NCBI RefSeq assembly: GCF_002050515.1
Contig: NZ_LTAY01000048.1
Coordinates: 62,001 to 126,000 of the forward strand
Origin: Clostridium thermobutyricum DSM 4928
GTDB lineage: Bacteria > Bacillota > Clostridia > Clostridiales > Clostridiaceae
DNA length: 64,000 nt
Reading direction: 5' to 3'
The translations under genes and the position numbers were made by a program. A model generated the notes under the pieces. The model did no database searches. It was given only the letters and a program-made list of their open reading frames with translations, and was not told the origin of the DNA. Shown here one piece after another: positions 27,350-36,282 of this stretch (positions are counted from its first letter, which is position 1; every line of letters begins with the position of its first letter).

Positions 27350-28267
27350 ATGAAATCATATAAAGGTGTAATATTTATATTTCTGACAGCTTTATGTTTT
27401 AGTACACAAGAGATTGTTGGAAAATATTTAGCTACAGATAAGCTAAATTCATTACAAATAAATTTAATATCCTTTTTAGTGGCAGCAATTATATTTTTAC
27501 CTTTTGCATTAAATGATATGAGAAAATTAAAATTCAAAGTTACTAAAAGGACAATTGGGTTAATAGCTTTTTTAGGAATTGTACAAGTGTCCATTGCTAT
27601 GACTCTTTTTCAAGAGGCATTAGTATTTACAACTCCTGCTATAGCCGCAGTAATTTTATGTTCAAATGCAATTATAACAATTCCAGTTGCAAGAGTAATA
27701 TTAAAAGAAAAAATGCCAAAATTCAGTTTTATAGCAATAATACTTGCAGCTATTGGTATTATAGTTATTCTTAATCCATTTGCAGGAGCTGATGGAAGAG
27801 GAGCAGAAAGCCACATGATTGGTGTTGGCTTATGTGTATTAGGTGCAATAGCAATGGCATTTTATAATGTATTTGCAAGTAAAGCAACAAAGAAAGTTGG
27901 ACCAAATATAACAAATAGTTTTTCATTTTTCTTTGGAGTTGCAGCACTTTTTATATTTATGATAATATTCAGAATACCAATTTTGGCTAATTTAGATTTG
28001 CATACAATAGGATTACTTGTTTACTTAGGAATTGTAGTAAAAGGAATAGGATATTTTTTCTTCTTAATGGCTATAAAAGAGACATCTGCTATAACAGCAA
28101 CAAGTGTTTTTTATATAAAGCCTATAATAGTACCAATATTAATGTTTATTATAATGGGAAAAATGATAACAATAAATGTATTAATAGGTACACTTATAAT
28201 TATAGTGGCATCAATAATACTCTATAAAATAAAGAAAAATTCAGAGTTAAAGAAAATTAATATATAG
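27350..28267 (+). CDS. EamA-type (DMT superfamily) transporter
   Basis: 305 residues with ten hydrophobic helices arranged as two EamA repeats, each about 140 residues. The first repeat ends with the IPVARVILKEKM segment typical of EamA. Members export or import amino acids or other small metabolites; the substrate is not predictable. GAGAGGAA precedes ATG 27350. Monocistronic, followed by the long hairpin at 28281. Confidence 0.85.
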   Translation: MKSYKGVIFIFLTALCFSTQEIVGKYLATDKLNSLQINLISFLVAAIIFLPFALNDMRKLKFKVTKRTIGLIAFLGIVQVSIAMTLFQEALVFTTPAIAAVILCSNAIITIPVARVILKEKMPKFSFIAIILAAIGIIVILNPFAGADGRGAESHMIGVGLCVLGAIAMAFYNVFASKATKKVGPNITNSFSFFFGVAALFIFMIIFRIPILANLDLHTIGLLVYLGIVVKGIGYFFFLMAIKETSAITATSVFYIKPIIVPILMFIIMGKMITINVLIGTLIIIVASIILYKIKKNSELKKINI

Positions 28268-28280
28268 ATTTAATATAATA

Positions 28281-28358
28281 AAAAGGATACATAACTAGAG
28301 TTAAAATATGAGTAGTAGTTGAAAATATTTTACCCCGAATTTTTATGTATCCTTTTTA
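28281..28358 (+). terminator. Terminator with large structured loop
   Basis: A 14-bp stem (28281-28294 with 28343-28356) ends in T-rich sequence. The 48-nt loop holds a second AAAATAT/ATATTTT stem. Probably terminates the EamA gene. Confidence 0.65.
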
Positions 28359-28428
28359 TATAATTCTATTATATTACATTAAATCCTTCTTTTATAAAAA
28401 ATAATTACAAAAGAAAATAGGAACAGTT

Positions 28429-28617
28429 TTGACATATTATCTTAGAACAGAAAGATTTTCAGTTGGAAGTTGGGCAAAATCTATAGATGATAAAATATTT
28501 TTTTGTTTAGAAAGATTACAGTGTTTAATAGAATATGAAAAAATTCTTAAAATAAGTAAAAAATGGCTTCGTATTAAATATAAAGTAGTATGGAGTTTTT
28601 ATAAAAATAAAAAATAA
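28429..28617 (+). CDS. Doubtful small basic protein, 62 residues
   Basis: Starts at TTG 28429 after a weak AGGAAC site. The product is basic and Trp-rich (GSWAK, KKWLR, VVWSF), with no recognised domain. The start also looks like a -35 hexamer (TTGACA), so the region could be a promoter instead. Listed because the frame has plausible protein-like composition in an otherwise empty stretch. Confidence 0.3.
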   Translation: MTYYLRTERFSVGSWAKSIDDKIFFCLERLQCLIEYEKILKISKKWLRIKYKVVWSFYKNKK

Positions 28618-28812
28618 AATATTATTATGTAATCGTATTAATAAATATAATTAGTTAAAAATTTCTAATTAATAAAAAATATATAAATTAAATATAAAAG
28701 CAATTGTAAAGGTTTATTTAATATTTTTTTTACATATGATAGGATGTAAATTACGAGGGGAAAGTAAAATTAAAAAACTACAGATTATTATGAGCTAAAG
28801 AGGTGTTAAAAT

Positions 28813-29055
28813 TTGAGTAATTCATTAATTGAATGGGTAGGTTATGGCGCATCAGCAATGGTAGTAGTATCATTATTATGTACATCAATGGTATGGCTTA
28901 GGATACTAAATACAATAGGATGCTTATTATTTGTAACATATGGAATAATAATTGGGGCATATCCAGTTGCAATTTCTAATGGTATAATAGTTATAATAAA
29001 TGCAGTTAACCTTTATAAATTGAAGAAAAATAACTCCAGCTTAAGTGGAGATTAA
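28813..29055 (+). CDS. YgjV-family small membrane protein
   Basis: 80 residues from TTG 28813, preceded by AGAGGTG. Three short hydrophobic helices with the pattern of YgjV-type proteins (WVGYGASAMVVVSLLCTS, LRILNTIGCLLFVTYG, then a YPVAISNG segment). Function unknown. A 40-bp perfect palindrome acting as a terminator follows. Confidence 0.7.
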   Translation: MSNSLIEWVGYGASAMVVVSLLCTSMVWLRILNTIGCLLFVTYGIIIGAYPVAISNGIIVIINAVNLYKLKKNNSSLSGD

Positions 29056-29058
29056 TTT

Positions 29059-29101
29059 AAGCTATCTTAAAGTTATTTAAATAACTTTAAGATAGCTTTT
29101 T
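29059..29101. terminator. 40-bp perfect palindrome terminator
   Basis: 20-bp arms (29059-29078 and 29079-29098), with a short T-run after. It ends only 9 bp before the -35 of the arsR-type gene and insulates it. Confidence 0.85.
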
Positions 29102-29109
29102 ATAAATTA

Positions 29110-29147
29110 TTGACAAAAAAATATATATATCGTAATATTTGAATATA
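29110..29147 (+). promoter_or_regulatory. Promoter and operator of the ArsR-family gene
   Basis: TTGACA (29110-29115), 17 bp, TAATAT (29133-29138). The 19-bp motif ATCGTAATATTTGAATATA (29129-29147) covers the -10, and contains the near-palindrome ATATT-TG-AATAT. The same 19 bp recur at 29502-29520. Autorepression is inferred. Confidence 0.7.
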
Positions 29148-29167
29148 AAGATTAGGAGACGATAAAT

Positions 29168-29446
29168 ATGGAAAATGATTATAAAGCATTGACAAATAGT
29201 GCAGAGCTTTTAAAAGTTCTTGCTCATCCAGTAAGACTTTGCATAGTTAGAGGATTATTATCTAATGGTAGTTGTAATGTTACATTTATGCAAAACTGTC
29301 TTGATATGCCTCAATCTACAATATCTCAACATTTACAAAAATTAAGATCAGTTGGAATTATTGAAGGCGAAAGAAATGGATTAGAAATAAATTATAGAGT
29401 TGTGAATGATAAAGTAGAGAAAATTATTAAAGCTTTAGAAATCTAA
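29168..29446 (+). CDS. ArsR-family repressor, probable sulfur or redox sensor
   Basis: 92 residues, TTAGGAGA before ATG. A winged helix-turn-helix of the ArsR type is clear (LAHPVRLCIVRGLL, then SQHLQKLRSVGIIEGERNG). It carries three cysteines (C25, C36, C44). The metal-binding ELCVCDL box of arsenic sensors is absent, so a persulfide or other thiol sensor of the BigR/YgaV kind is more likely, in keeping with the sulfur-transfer fusion encoded next. It has its own terminator (29451-29493), and both genes carry the same operator-like motif. Confidence 0.85.
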   Translation: MENDYKALTNSAELLKVLAHPVRLCIVRGLLSNGSCNVTFMQNCLDMPQSTISQHLQKLRSVGIIEGERNGLEINYRVVNDKVEKIIKALEI

Positions 29447-29450
29447 TTAG

Positions 29451-29493
29451 AAAGTGGCTTAAGCTCATAAGAGCTATATAGAAGCTACTTTTA
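29451..29493 (+). terminator. Terminator between the ArsR gene and the CoADR gene
   Basis: AAAGTGGCTT pairs with AAGCTACTTT (one G-T pair), with an inner AGCTC/GAGCT stem and a short T-run. Confidence 0.65.
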
Positions 29494-29501
29494 ATATATT
29501 A

Positions 29502-29520
29502 ATCGTAATATTTGAATATA
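29502..29520. promoter_or_regulatory. Second copy of the ArsR operator motif, upstream of the CoADR fusion gene
   Basis: Identical over 19 bp to 29129-29147, 70 bp upstream of the fusion gene start. It again contains a TAATAT that could be a -10, though no good -35 is seen 17 bp before it. Confidence 0.7.
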
Positions 29521-29589
29521 TTAATTAAATAATTTAAATTGTGTTCAATTAAGAAGATATAGTTATTTAAAAAATTAGGAGGAGACAAA

Positions 29590-32097
29590 ATGAATAGAAA
29601 AAAAGTTTTAATAATAGGAGGTGTTGCAACTGGAGCATCAACGGCTGCACGTCTTAGAAGATTAAGAGAGGATATGGATATAGTAATATTTGAAAAAAGT
29701 GATTATATATCTTTTGCTAATTGTGGATTACCATATCATATTGGAGAAGTTATAAAAGAAAGAGATAAGCTTTTATTACAAACACCAGAGAAAATGTATG
29801 ATAGATTTAGAATTGATGTAAGAGTAAAAAGTGAAGTCTTAAGAATAGATACAAATTCTAAAAATGTAGAAGTAAGAAAAGAAGATAATAGCACTTATAT
29901 AGAAAATTATGATTATTTAGTTATATCACCAGGTTCAAAACCAGTAATTCCTAATATTAGAGGAATAAATAAAAATAAAATTTATACTCTAAGAAATATA
30001 AAGGATATGGATAAAATAAAAAAAGAAATTGATAGTGGTAATGTAAAAAATGCAGTAGTTGTAGGTGGAGGATATATTGGAGTTGAAGTTTGTGAGAATT
30101 TAAAGCATAGAGGAATAAATGTAAATTTAGTAGAAGCTGCACCACATATCTTAGCACCATTTGATTCTGAGATTTCAGAGCTTTTAGAAATGGAAATGAA
30201 TGATAATGATGTTTCTATAAATTTGAATGATAAGATAATAGAAATTGATGAAAGAAAAGATATTATAAATATAAAATTAGAAAGCGGAAAAGAAATAAAA
30301 TCAGATATTATTATATCAGCTATTGGTGTTATGCCTGATACTGAATTTTTAAAAGAAACTGGAATTGAATTAGGAGAAAGAGGGCATATATTAGTTGATA
30401 AATATATGAGAACAAATATAAAAGATGTTTATGCAGGAGGAGATGCAGTAGCAGTCAAAGATTTTGTAAATGGAAGTACAACTTATATTCCTCTTGCAGG
30501 ACCAGCTAATAGACAGGGAAGAATAATAGCTGATAATATATCAGGTCTTGAGAGTGTTTATAATGGAACATTAGGTACTTCAATAATAAAAGTTTTTGAT
30601 ATAACAGCAGCTTCAACTGGAAATAATGAAAGAATTTTAAAAAATAAAGGGATAGATTATAAAAAGGTTTATTTATATCCTATGAGTCATGCTGGTTATT
30701 ATCCTGGAGCAACTGGACTTTCAATAAAAGTACTTTATGAAAGAGAAAGTAAAAGAGTATTAGGAGCTCAATGTGTTGGAAATGAAGGTGTAGATAAATT
30801 TATTGATGTATTAGCTACAGTTATTAAATTAAAAGGAACTATGGATGACTTGAGAGAATTAGAGTTAGCTTATGCACCTCCATATCTTTCAGCAAAATCT
30901 CCAGCAAATATGGCAGGATTTATAGCTGAAAATGAATCTAAAAATTTAAGTGATTTAGTATTTGTTGAAGATTTAAAAAATAGAGATAAAGAAAATACAA
31001 TATTATTAGATTTAAGAGAAGATATAGAAGTTGAAAATGGAATGATAGAAGGGGCAATTCATATTCCATTAAATAGCTTAAGAGATAGATTAAATGAATT
31101 AGATAAAGGAAAAGAGATATGGGTTTATTGTGCAGTTGGAGTTAGAGGATGGATTGGAGAAAGAATTCTTAAAAATTCAGGATTTAATGTAAAAAATTTA
31201 TCTGGAGGATATAAAGCCTTTAAAACATTTGGATATAAAGCAAAAAGCTTTGATTTTGAAGGGGAAGATTCAGTTAATAGTGAGGAAAGAGTAGGTATGA
31301 ATTTAAATAACAATACTGGAAAAACAAAAGAAGTTAACTTACAAGGTTTATGTTGTCCTGGGCCTCTAATGCAAATTAAAATGTATATGGATGAACTAAA
31401 TGAAGGAGATAAATTAATAGCAACTGCATCAGATTCAGGATTCCTTAAAGATATTGAAGCTTGGGCTAAGAGAACAGGGAATACATTAGTTGATGTAAGT
31501 AAGGATAAAGGAATAATAAAAGCTAAATTAATAAAAGGAAACATAAATAATTTGAAAAATTTAGAAAATACAAAGATTTATAATAGTGATAAAAGAGAAG
31601 TAGCTGCAACAGAAATTAAATCAGAGAAAAATGGTCAAACAATGGTAGTATTTAGTGGAGACTTAGATAAAGCTATAGCAGCATTTATTATTGCAAATGG
31701 AGCAGCAGCTATGGGAAAAAATGTTACAATGTTCTTTACTTTCTGGGGATTAAATATTTTAAGAAAAAATGAGAAAGTAAAAGTAAATAAAAATTTTATT
31801 GAAAAAATGTTTGGAAAAATGATGCCTAGAGGAAGTAAAAAATTAAGTCTTTCAAAAATGAATATGGGTGGAATTGGTGCTAAAATGATTAGAGATATAA
31901 TGAATAAGAAAAATGTCCAATCATTAGAAGAATTAATTAAAAATGCAATTGATAATGGTGTTAAAATAGTAGCTTGTACTATGTCTATGGATGTTATGGG
32001 AATAAAAGAACAAGAGCTTATAGATGGCATTGAATATGGAGGAGTTGGATATTATTTAGGAGAAGCTGAGGACTCAAATTCAAACTTATTTATTTAA
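29590..32097 (+). CDS. CoA-disulfide reductase / rhodanese / TusA / DsrE2 four-domain fusion
   Basis: 835 residues. An FAD/NAD pyridine-nucleotide disulfide oxidoreductase (about 1-445) starts with IIGGVATGASTAARLRR and has the CoADR single active cysteine C45 in FANCGLPYH. A rhodanese domain (about 460-550) has C514 in YCAVGVRG. A TusA/SirA domain (about 573-650) has C589 in the CPGP motif. A DsrE2-like domain (about 675-835) has C796 in ACTMSMDVMG. Together these can reduce polysulfide or CoA-persulfide and pass sulfane sulfur along successive cysteines in the cytoplasm. AGGAGG precedes ATG. Probably controlled by the ArsR protein upstream. Confidence 0.92.
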   Translation: MNRKKVLIIGGVATGASTAARLRRLREDMDIVIFEKSDYISFANCGLPYHIGEVIKERDKLLLQTPEKMYDRFRIDVRVKSEVLRIDTNSKNVEVRKEDNSTYIENYDYLVISPGSKPVIPNIRGINKNKIYTLRNIKDMDKIKKEIDSGNVKNAVVVGGGYIGVEVCENLKHRGINVNLVEAAPHILAPFDSEISELLEMEMNDNDVSINLNDKIIEIDERKDIINIKLESGKEIKSDIIISAIGVMPDTEFLKETGIELGERGHILVDKYMRTNIKDVYAGGDAVAVKDFVNGSTTYIPLAGPANRQGRIIADNISGLESVYNGTLGTSIIKVFDITAASTGNNERILKNKGIDYKKVYLYPMSHAGYYPGATGLSIKVLYERESKRVLGAQCVGNEGVDKFIDVLATVIKLKGTMDDLRELELAYAPPYLSAKSPANMAGFIAENESKNLSDLVFVEDLKNRDKENTILLDLREDIEVENGMIEGAIHIPLNSLRDRLNELDKGKEIWVYCAVGVRGWIGERILKNSGFNVKNLSGGYKAFKTFGYKAKSFDFEGEDSVNSEERVGMNLNNNTGKTKEVNLQGLCCPGPLMQIKMYMDELNEGDKLIATASDSGFLKDIEAWAKRTGNTLVDVSKDKGIIKAKLIKGNINNLKNLENTKIYNSDKREVAATEIKSEKNGQTMVVFSGDLDKAIAAFIIANGAAAMGKNVTMFFTFWGLNILRKNEKVKVNKNFIEKMFGKMMPRGSKKLSLSKMNMGGIGAKMIRDIMNKKNVQSLEELIKNAIDNGVKIVACTMSMDVMGIKEQELIDGIEYGGVGYYLGEAEDSNSNLFI

Positions 32098-32150
32098 ATT
32101 TAAAATATTTGTTAAGTAACTAATAGAAAAGAGTTTTAATTATTGATATA

Positions 32151-32190
32151 AGAGCTTTCACGAATTTAAAAAAGTGAAAGTTCTATTTAT
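32151..32190 (+). terminator. Terminator of the CoADR fusion gene
   Basis: An 11-bp stem with one G-T pair (32151-32161 with 32174-32184) followed by T-rich sequence. Confidence 0.65.
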
Positions 32191-32376
32191 TTTTATTGAA
32201 ATATTTTAAAAAATTTTATTTTAAAATAAGTTTTTTATGAGAATAATTTGAGCAATAAAAAATTTTGAATATAAATATGAATTCTTAATTAATAATAAGA
32301 ATATATAAATATGATAATATATAAATGCTATAAAAGACATATAGTATTAAATTAAACAAATAAGAAGGTAGAACAA

Positions 32377-33672
32377 ATGAAAAAAATATTATCATCAATA
32401 CAGTGGATGGCATTTATTGTATTAGCTAATGTTGTCTATGCACTTGTTATTGGGCCTATGTTCCATTTAAGTGAAGTTCAAACAATGATGTTTTTACAAA
32501 GAACTATATTTATGTTAGGAGTAGGAGCATTAATTCAGCTATTTATAGGGCATAGATTATACATAAGTGAAGTTCCATCAGGGCTTTGGGTAGGTGTATT
32601 TATAATTTATTCAGGTATAGGTCAAACTTTATTTGGAGGAGATATTCAAACTTTAAGAGTAATGTCTTTTTCTATAATAGTAACAGGAATAATTATTGTA
32701 TTATTAAGTGCTTTTGGACTTTTAGATAAATTATTAGTTTTATTTAGTCCAAGAGTATTAGCAACATTTATGTTTTTACTTGTAGCTGAATTATCAAAAG
32801 ATTTTATAATGGGTATGTTAGGAATAGGTTATGGAAGTAATAAAGTTTCAATTCCAATAATGCTTATTTCAATAGGAATGGTTATATTATCTCTTATCAT
32901 AAGAAGATTTAGAAAACTTGCATCAGTTTCATTTATTATAGTAATTGCTGCAGGATGGTTAGCTTTTTATGTTTTTGGATTATTAAAAGATAATAATATG
33001 TCACATATTAAAGGCTTTATAAGTTTTCCAAAAGCATTTCCTTTTGGATTACCAATAGTAAATTTAAGTATGATACCATCTATAATAATAGCAGTACTTA
33101 TATTAATAAGTACAATGTTAGGAGCAATGAGTGTTATAAAAAGTGTAATGGAAAAAGCTAATAATAGAAGATATGAAACATCTGCTAAAAGAGGTGGAAT
33201 AGCATTAGGAATAAACCAAATTCTTTCAGGTATATTTTTATCAGTTGCAGCAGTTCCAGGAATATCTATATCAGGATTTATGGAACAAACTGAATCAACT
33301 CATAAACAACCATTTTTAATAGGAAACATATTAGTTATTATAGTTAGTTGTATTACTCCAATAATGGCTTTCTTTACAACTTTACCAACTCCAGTTGCGT
33401 ATGCTGCAATATTTACTGTATTTAGTAATATGTTTGGAGTTGCAATAAAAGAGTTAGAAAAATTAGAAGATAGAAGTAAAATGTACTTTAGTATTGGTAT
33501 TCCAATATTTACTGGAGTTGGGATAATGTTTGTTCCAAATACTGCTTTTTCAGCTCTTCCATCATCATTAACTTCTTTCCTAAGTAATGGGCTTGTTGTA
33601 GGAATAGCACTAGCAATAATAATTGAAATATATAATATAATTGTAGAAAAAAAGACTAAGAAAAAGGCTTAG
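32377..33672 (+). CDS. NCS2-family purine/pyrimidine permease-like protein
   Basis: 431 residues, about 12 to 14 hydrophobic helices. The order resembles the nucleobase-ascorbate transporter (NCS2) family: an LQRTIFMLGVGALIQ segment, PSGLWVGVF, GIALGINQILSGIFLS and a PTPVAYAAIFTVFSNMF region. The classical QxxxSxxG and QNxGxxxxT motifs are only partly matched, so the substrate may be a nucleobase or something else. No purine riboswitch is seen upstream. It sits between the sulfur fusion and a stand-alone rhodanese; a link to sulfur metabolism is only positional. Confidence 0.75.
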   Translation: MKKILSSIQWMAFIVLANVVYALVIGPMFHLSEVQTMMFLQRTIFMLGVGALIQLFIGHRLYISEVPSGLWVGVFIIYSGIGQTLFGGDIQTLRVMSFSIIVTGIIIVLLSAFGLLDKLLVLFSPRVLATFMFLLVAELSKDFIMGMLGIGYGSNKVSIPIMLISIGMVILSLIIRRFRKLASVSFIIVIAAGWLAFYVFGLLKDNNMSHIKGFISFPKAFPFGLPIVNLSMIPSIIIAVLILISTMLGAMSVIKSVMEKANNRRYETSAKRGGIALGINQILSGIFLSVAAVPGISISGFMEQTESTHKQPFLIGNILVIIVSCITPIMAFFTTLPTPVAYAAIFTVFSNMFGVAIKELEKLEDRSKMYFSIGIPIFTGVGIMFVPNTAFSALPSSLTSFLSNGLVVGIALAIIIEIYNIIVEKKTKKKA

Positions 33673-33796
33673 AATATAAAAATTAAGTTTTATTTGGTTA
33701 AATTTTATATTAAAAATGAAAAATAAATATTGATTTAAAAATATTTAAAGGGAAAATGATATAATTTATAAAGAATAATATTTAGGAGGAATAAAA

Positions 33797-34123
33797 ATGA
33801 GTGAAAATAAAAATGAATTAAAGAAAATAAATATAAACGAAATAGATAAATTAATAGGAAGTATAAATATTATAGATATAAGAGATGAAGATGAAATTGC
33901 TTTATTTGGAACTATAGATACAGTAAAACATGTTCCAATGAATAAAATATTAGAATGTCCTGAAATGTTTATTTCAAAGGATAAAACATATTATATACTT
34001 TGTCACTCAGGAAATAGAAGTGGAAGGGTTTGTGCAGAATTAAATCCTTTAGGATACGATTTAATAAATATTGAAGGCGGATTTGCTAGGTATAGAGGAG
34101 AAAATAGAATAGATATGTATTAA
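33797..34123 (+). CDS. Single-domain rhodanese-like protein
   Basis: 108 residues, AGGAGG before ATG. The rhodanese fold runs over nearly the whole length, from NIIDIRDEDE (substrate-loop Asp/Arg) to the active-site loop CHSGNRSGR with C69, then the NIEGGFARY helix start. Such proteins carry persulfide sulfur. It is the second rhodanese in this neighbourhood after the domain in the CoADR fusion. Confidence 0.88.
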   Translation: MSENKNELKKININEIDKLIGSINIIDIRDEDEIALFGTIDTVKHVPMNKILECPEMFISKDKTYYILCHSGNRSGRVCAELNPLGYDLINIEGGFARYRGENRIDMY

Positions 34124-34149
34124 AAGAAAGCTAAAAGCTTTCTTTTTTT
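34122..34149 (+). terminator. Intrinsic terminator
   Basis: AAAAGAAAGCT pairs with AGCTTTCTTTT over a tight loop, followed by T. Confidence 0.8.
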
Positions 34150-34345
34150 GTTATAAAATAGTGCTTTATTTTGTTTAATAAATAGAAATATAAGAATAAT
34201 TATATAAATTTGGGAAATAAAATAATATAGTGGAATATTTCTAAAAATCAACAAATAATATACGATAATTACAATATATGACATAAAAATCCAGATAAAA
34301 TATAGCAATATACTAGAGGGTTTAAATTTTCAAGGAGGAAAAGAT

Positions 34346-36211
34346 ATGTGTGGCTTTATAGGGGTATTAAAAAATGATATTAATGAGGAGGATGTTAATC
34401 AAATAACAAAAGGATCTGAAGTAATAATTCATAGAGGTCCAGATGATTCAAAAAGCTTTATAGATGAAAATATTATTTTAACATTTAGAAGACTTAGTAT
34501 AATTGATTTAGAAAATGGGGCTCAGCCATTTAATTTTTATAATAAATACATAGTTGTTTTTAATGGAGAAATATATAATTTTTCTGAATTGCGTGAAGAA
34601 CTTAGTGAAAAAGGATATGAGTTTAAGACTAATTCAGAAATAGAAGTTATAGCAACTTTATATGATGAATATAAAAAAGATTTTATATCATATTTAAGAG
34701 GAATGTTTGCAATTGTTATATATGATAAAGAAGAAAGAAAATTAATAATTACTAGAGACCATTTTGGAATAAAACCTTTATACTATTTTGAAAATGAAAA
34801 AGGCTTATACTTCTCTTCTGAACTAAAATCTTTATGGTCAATAAATGAAAATCTTACTTATAATAAAGATGAGATAAATAATTATTTAACTGTTCAATAT
34901 ATACCAGGAGAGAAAACTTTATTCAATGAGATAAAAACATTAAGACCAGGATATTTTATAGAAAAAAGTATTGATTCAGATTTAGAAATAAATAAATATT
35001 TTGAATTAGAACTTAATCCTATGGAGGAATCAGATAAAGAAAAATTAAAAAAAGAAATTTATAATTCGTTAGAAGATTCTGTTAAGAAACATATGGTTTC
35101 AGATGTTCCAGTAGCAACATTTCTTTCAAGTGGAATAGATTCTTCAATTACAACTTATTTAGCATGGAAACTTAATCCAGAAATAACTGCCTACAGTATA
35201 GGCTTCAATGTTGAAGGATATGATGAAACTCCATATGCTAAAAAATTTGCAGATGATTTTGGAATAAAATTTAAATGTTTAAAATTAGATTATAAAGATT
35301 ATGTAAGGAGTTTACCTAAAATAATATATCATATGGATACTCCTATTGCAGATCCATCAATAATACCACTTTATTATATATGTAAAGAAGTAAGTAATAA
35401 ATTTAAAGTTGTATTATCTGGAGAAGGGTCTGATGAATTTTTTGGTGGATATAATATATATACAGAAGATAACTCATTAAAAGTTTTTGAAAAAATGCCT
35501 AAGGGATTTAAAAAATTAATGCTTGCATCTTCAAAACTAATACCAAATCATGTGAAAGGAAAAAGTTTTATAGAAAGAGGATGTACAGATTTAGAGGATA
35601 GATATGTTGGAAACGCTAGAATATTTAAAGAGGAAGAGAAGCACAAAATAATAAATAACTATAAAGAAAATATGAAATCAACAGATATAACAAAAGAATT
35701 TTTTAGAAAAGTAGAAAACTTAGATAATGTTTGCAAAAGGCAATATGTAGATATTAATACATGGCTAGTCGGAGATATACTTTCGAAAGCAGATAGAATG
35801 TCTATGGCAAACTCTTTAGAACTTAGAGTTCCTTTTCTTGATAAAGAAGTATTTAGAGTTGCATCTAAGCTTAAATTAGAAGATAAAATAAATGGATTTA
35901 CTACTAAGCATATGTTAAGAGAAGCATTTAAAGGGATACTTCCAGATTATGTATATGAAAAGAAGAAATTAGGATATCCAGTTCCAATTAGAGTTTGGTT
36001 AAAAGATGAACTTTATGATTGGGCAAAAGAAATTATACTTAGTAATCCAGTTAAAGAAATAAATACAGAAGTAGCAATAAAAATGTTAGAAAAACATAGA
36101 AGTACAAAAGTAGATTATAGTAGAAAGATATGGTCCATTATAGTTTATATAATATGGTATAGATTATATATAGATAAATCAATGTTACCGGAAGAAGAAT
36201 TTATTGTATAA
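34346..36211 (+). CDS. asnB: Asparagine synthetase, glutamine-hydrolysing
   Basis: 621 residues. The class II glutaminase nucleophile is Cys2 (MCGFIGV), with HRGPDDS near residue 31 and NGEIYN near 75. The C-terminal synthetase domain has the ATP pyrophosphatase loop at residues 260-267, here LSSGIDSS, where most family members have SGG rather than SSG. Later motifs SGEGSDEFFGGY and VPFLDKEV are conserved. It makes asparagine from aspartate, glutamine and ATP in the cytoplasm. AAGGAGG precedes ATG. No T-box leader was seen. Confidence 0.92.
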   Translation: MCGFIGVLKNDINEEDVNQITKGSEVIIHRGPDDSKSFIDENIILTFRRLSIIDLENGAQPFNFYNKYIVVFNGEIYNFSELREELSEKGYEFKTNSEIEVIATLYDEYKKDFISYLRGMFAIVIYDKEERKLIITRDHFGIKPLYYFENEKGLYFSSELKSLWSINENLTYNKDEINNYLTVQYIPGEKTLFNEIKTLRPGYFIEKSIDSDLEINKYFELELNPMEESDKEKLKKEIYNSLEDSVKKHMVSDVPVATFLSSGIDSSITTYLAWKLNPEITAYSIGFNVEGYDETPYAKKFADDFGIKFKCLKLDYKDYVRSLPKIIYHMDTPIADPSIIPLYYICKEVSNKFKVVLSGEGSDEFFGGYNIYTEDNSLKVFEKMPKGFKKLMLASSKLIPNHVKGKSFIERGCTDLEDRYVGNARIFKEEEKHKIINNYKENMKSTDITKEFFRKVENLDNVCKRQYVDINTWLVGDILSKADRMSMANSLELRVPFLDKEVFRVASKLKLEDKINGFTTKHMLREAFKGILPDYVYEKKKLGYPVPIRVWLKDELYDWAKEIILSNPVKEINTEVAIKMLEKHRSTKVDYSRKIWSIIVYIIWYRLYIDKSMLPEEEFIV

Positions 36212-36248
36212 AATAAATAGTTATTAAATTAAAAATATTATTAAATAA

Positions 36249-36280
36249 AAAAACAACAGAATTAAAATTCTGTTGTTTTT
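36249..36280. terminator. Bidirectional terminator, asnB and the YjeM-like gene
   Basis: A 15-bp stem (36249-36263 with 36266-36280) with A and T runs on both sides, between convergent genes. Confidence 0.85.
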
Positions 36281-36282
36281 AT

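Noticed and set aside
27286-27594. Minus-strand frame over the EamA gene start
   Set aside because: Shadow of the transporter gene, without a ribosome site.
32190-32376. Purine riboswitch before the NCS2-type permease
   Set aside because: The conserved loop and junction sequences of the purine aptamer are absent.
34150-34345. T-box leader before asnB
   Set aside because: No specifier loop or T-box core sequence could be found.
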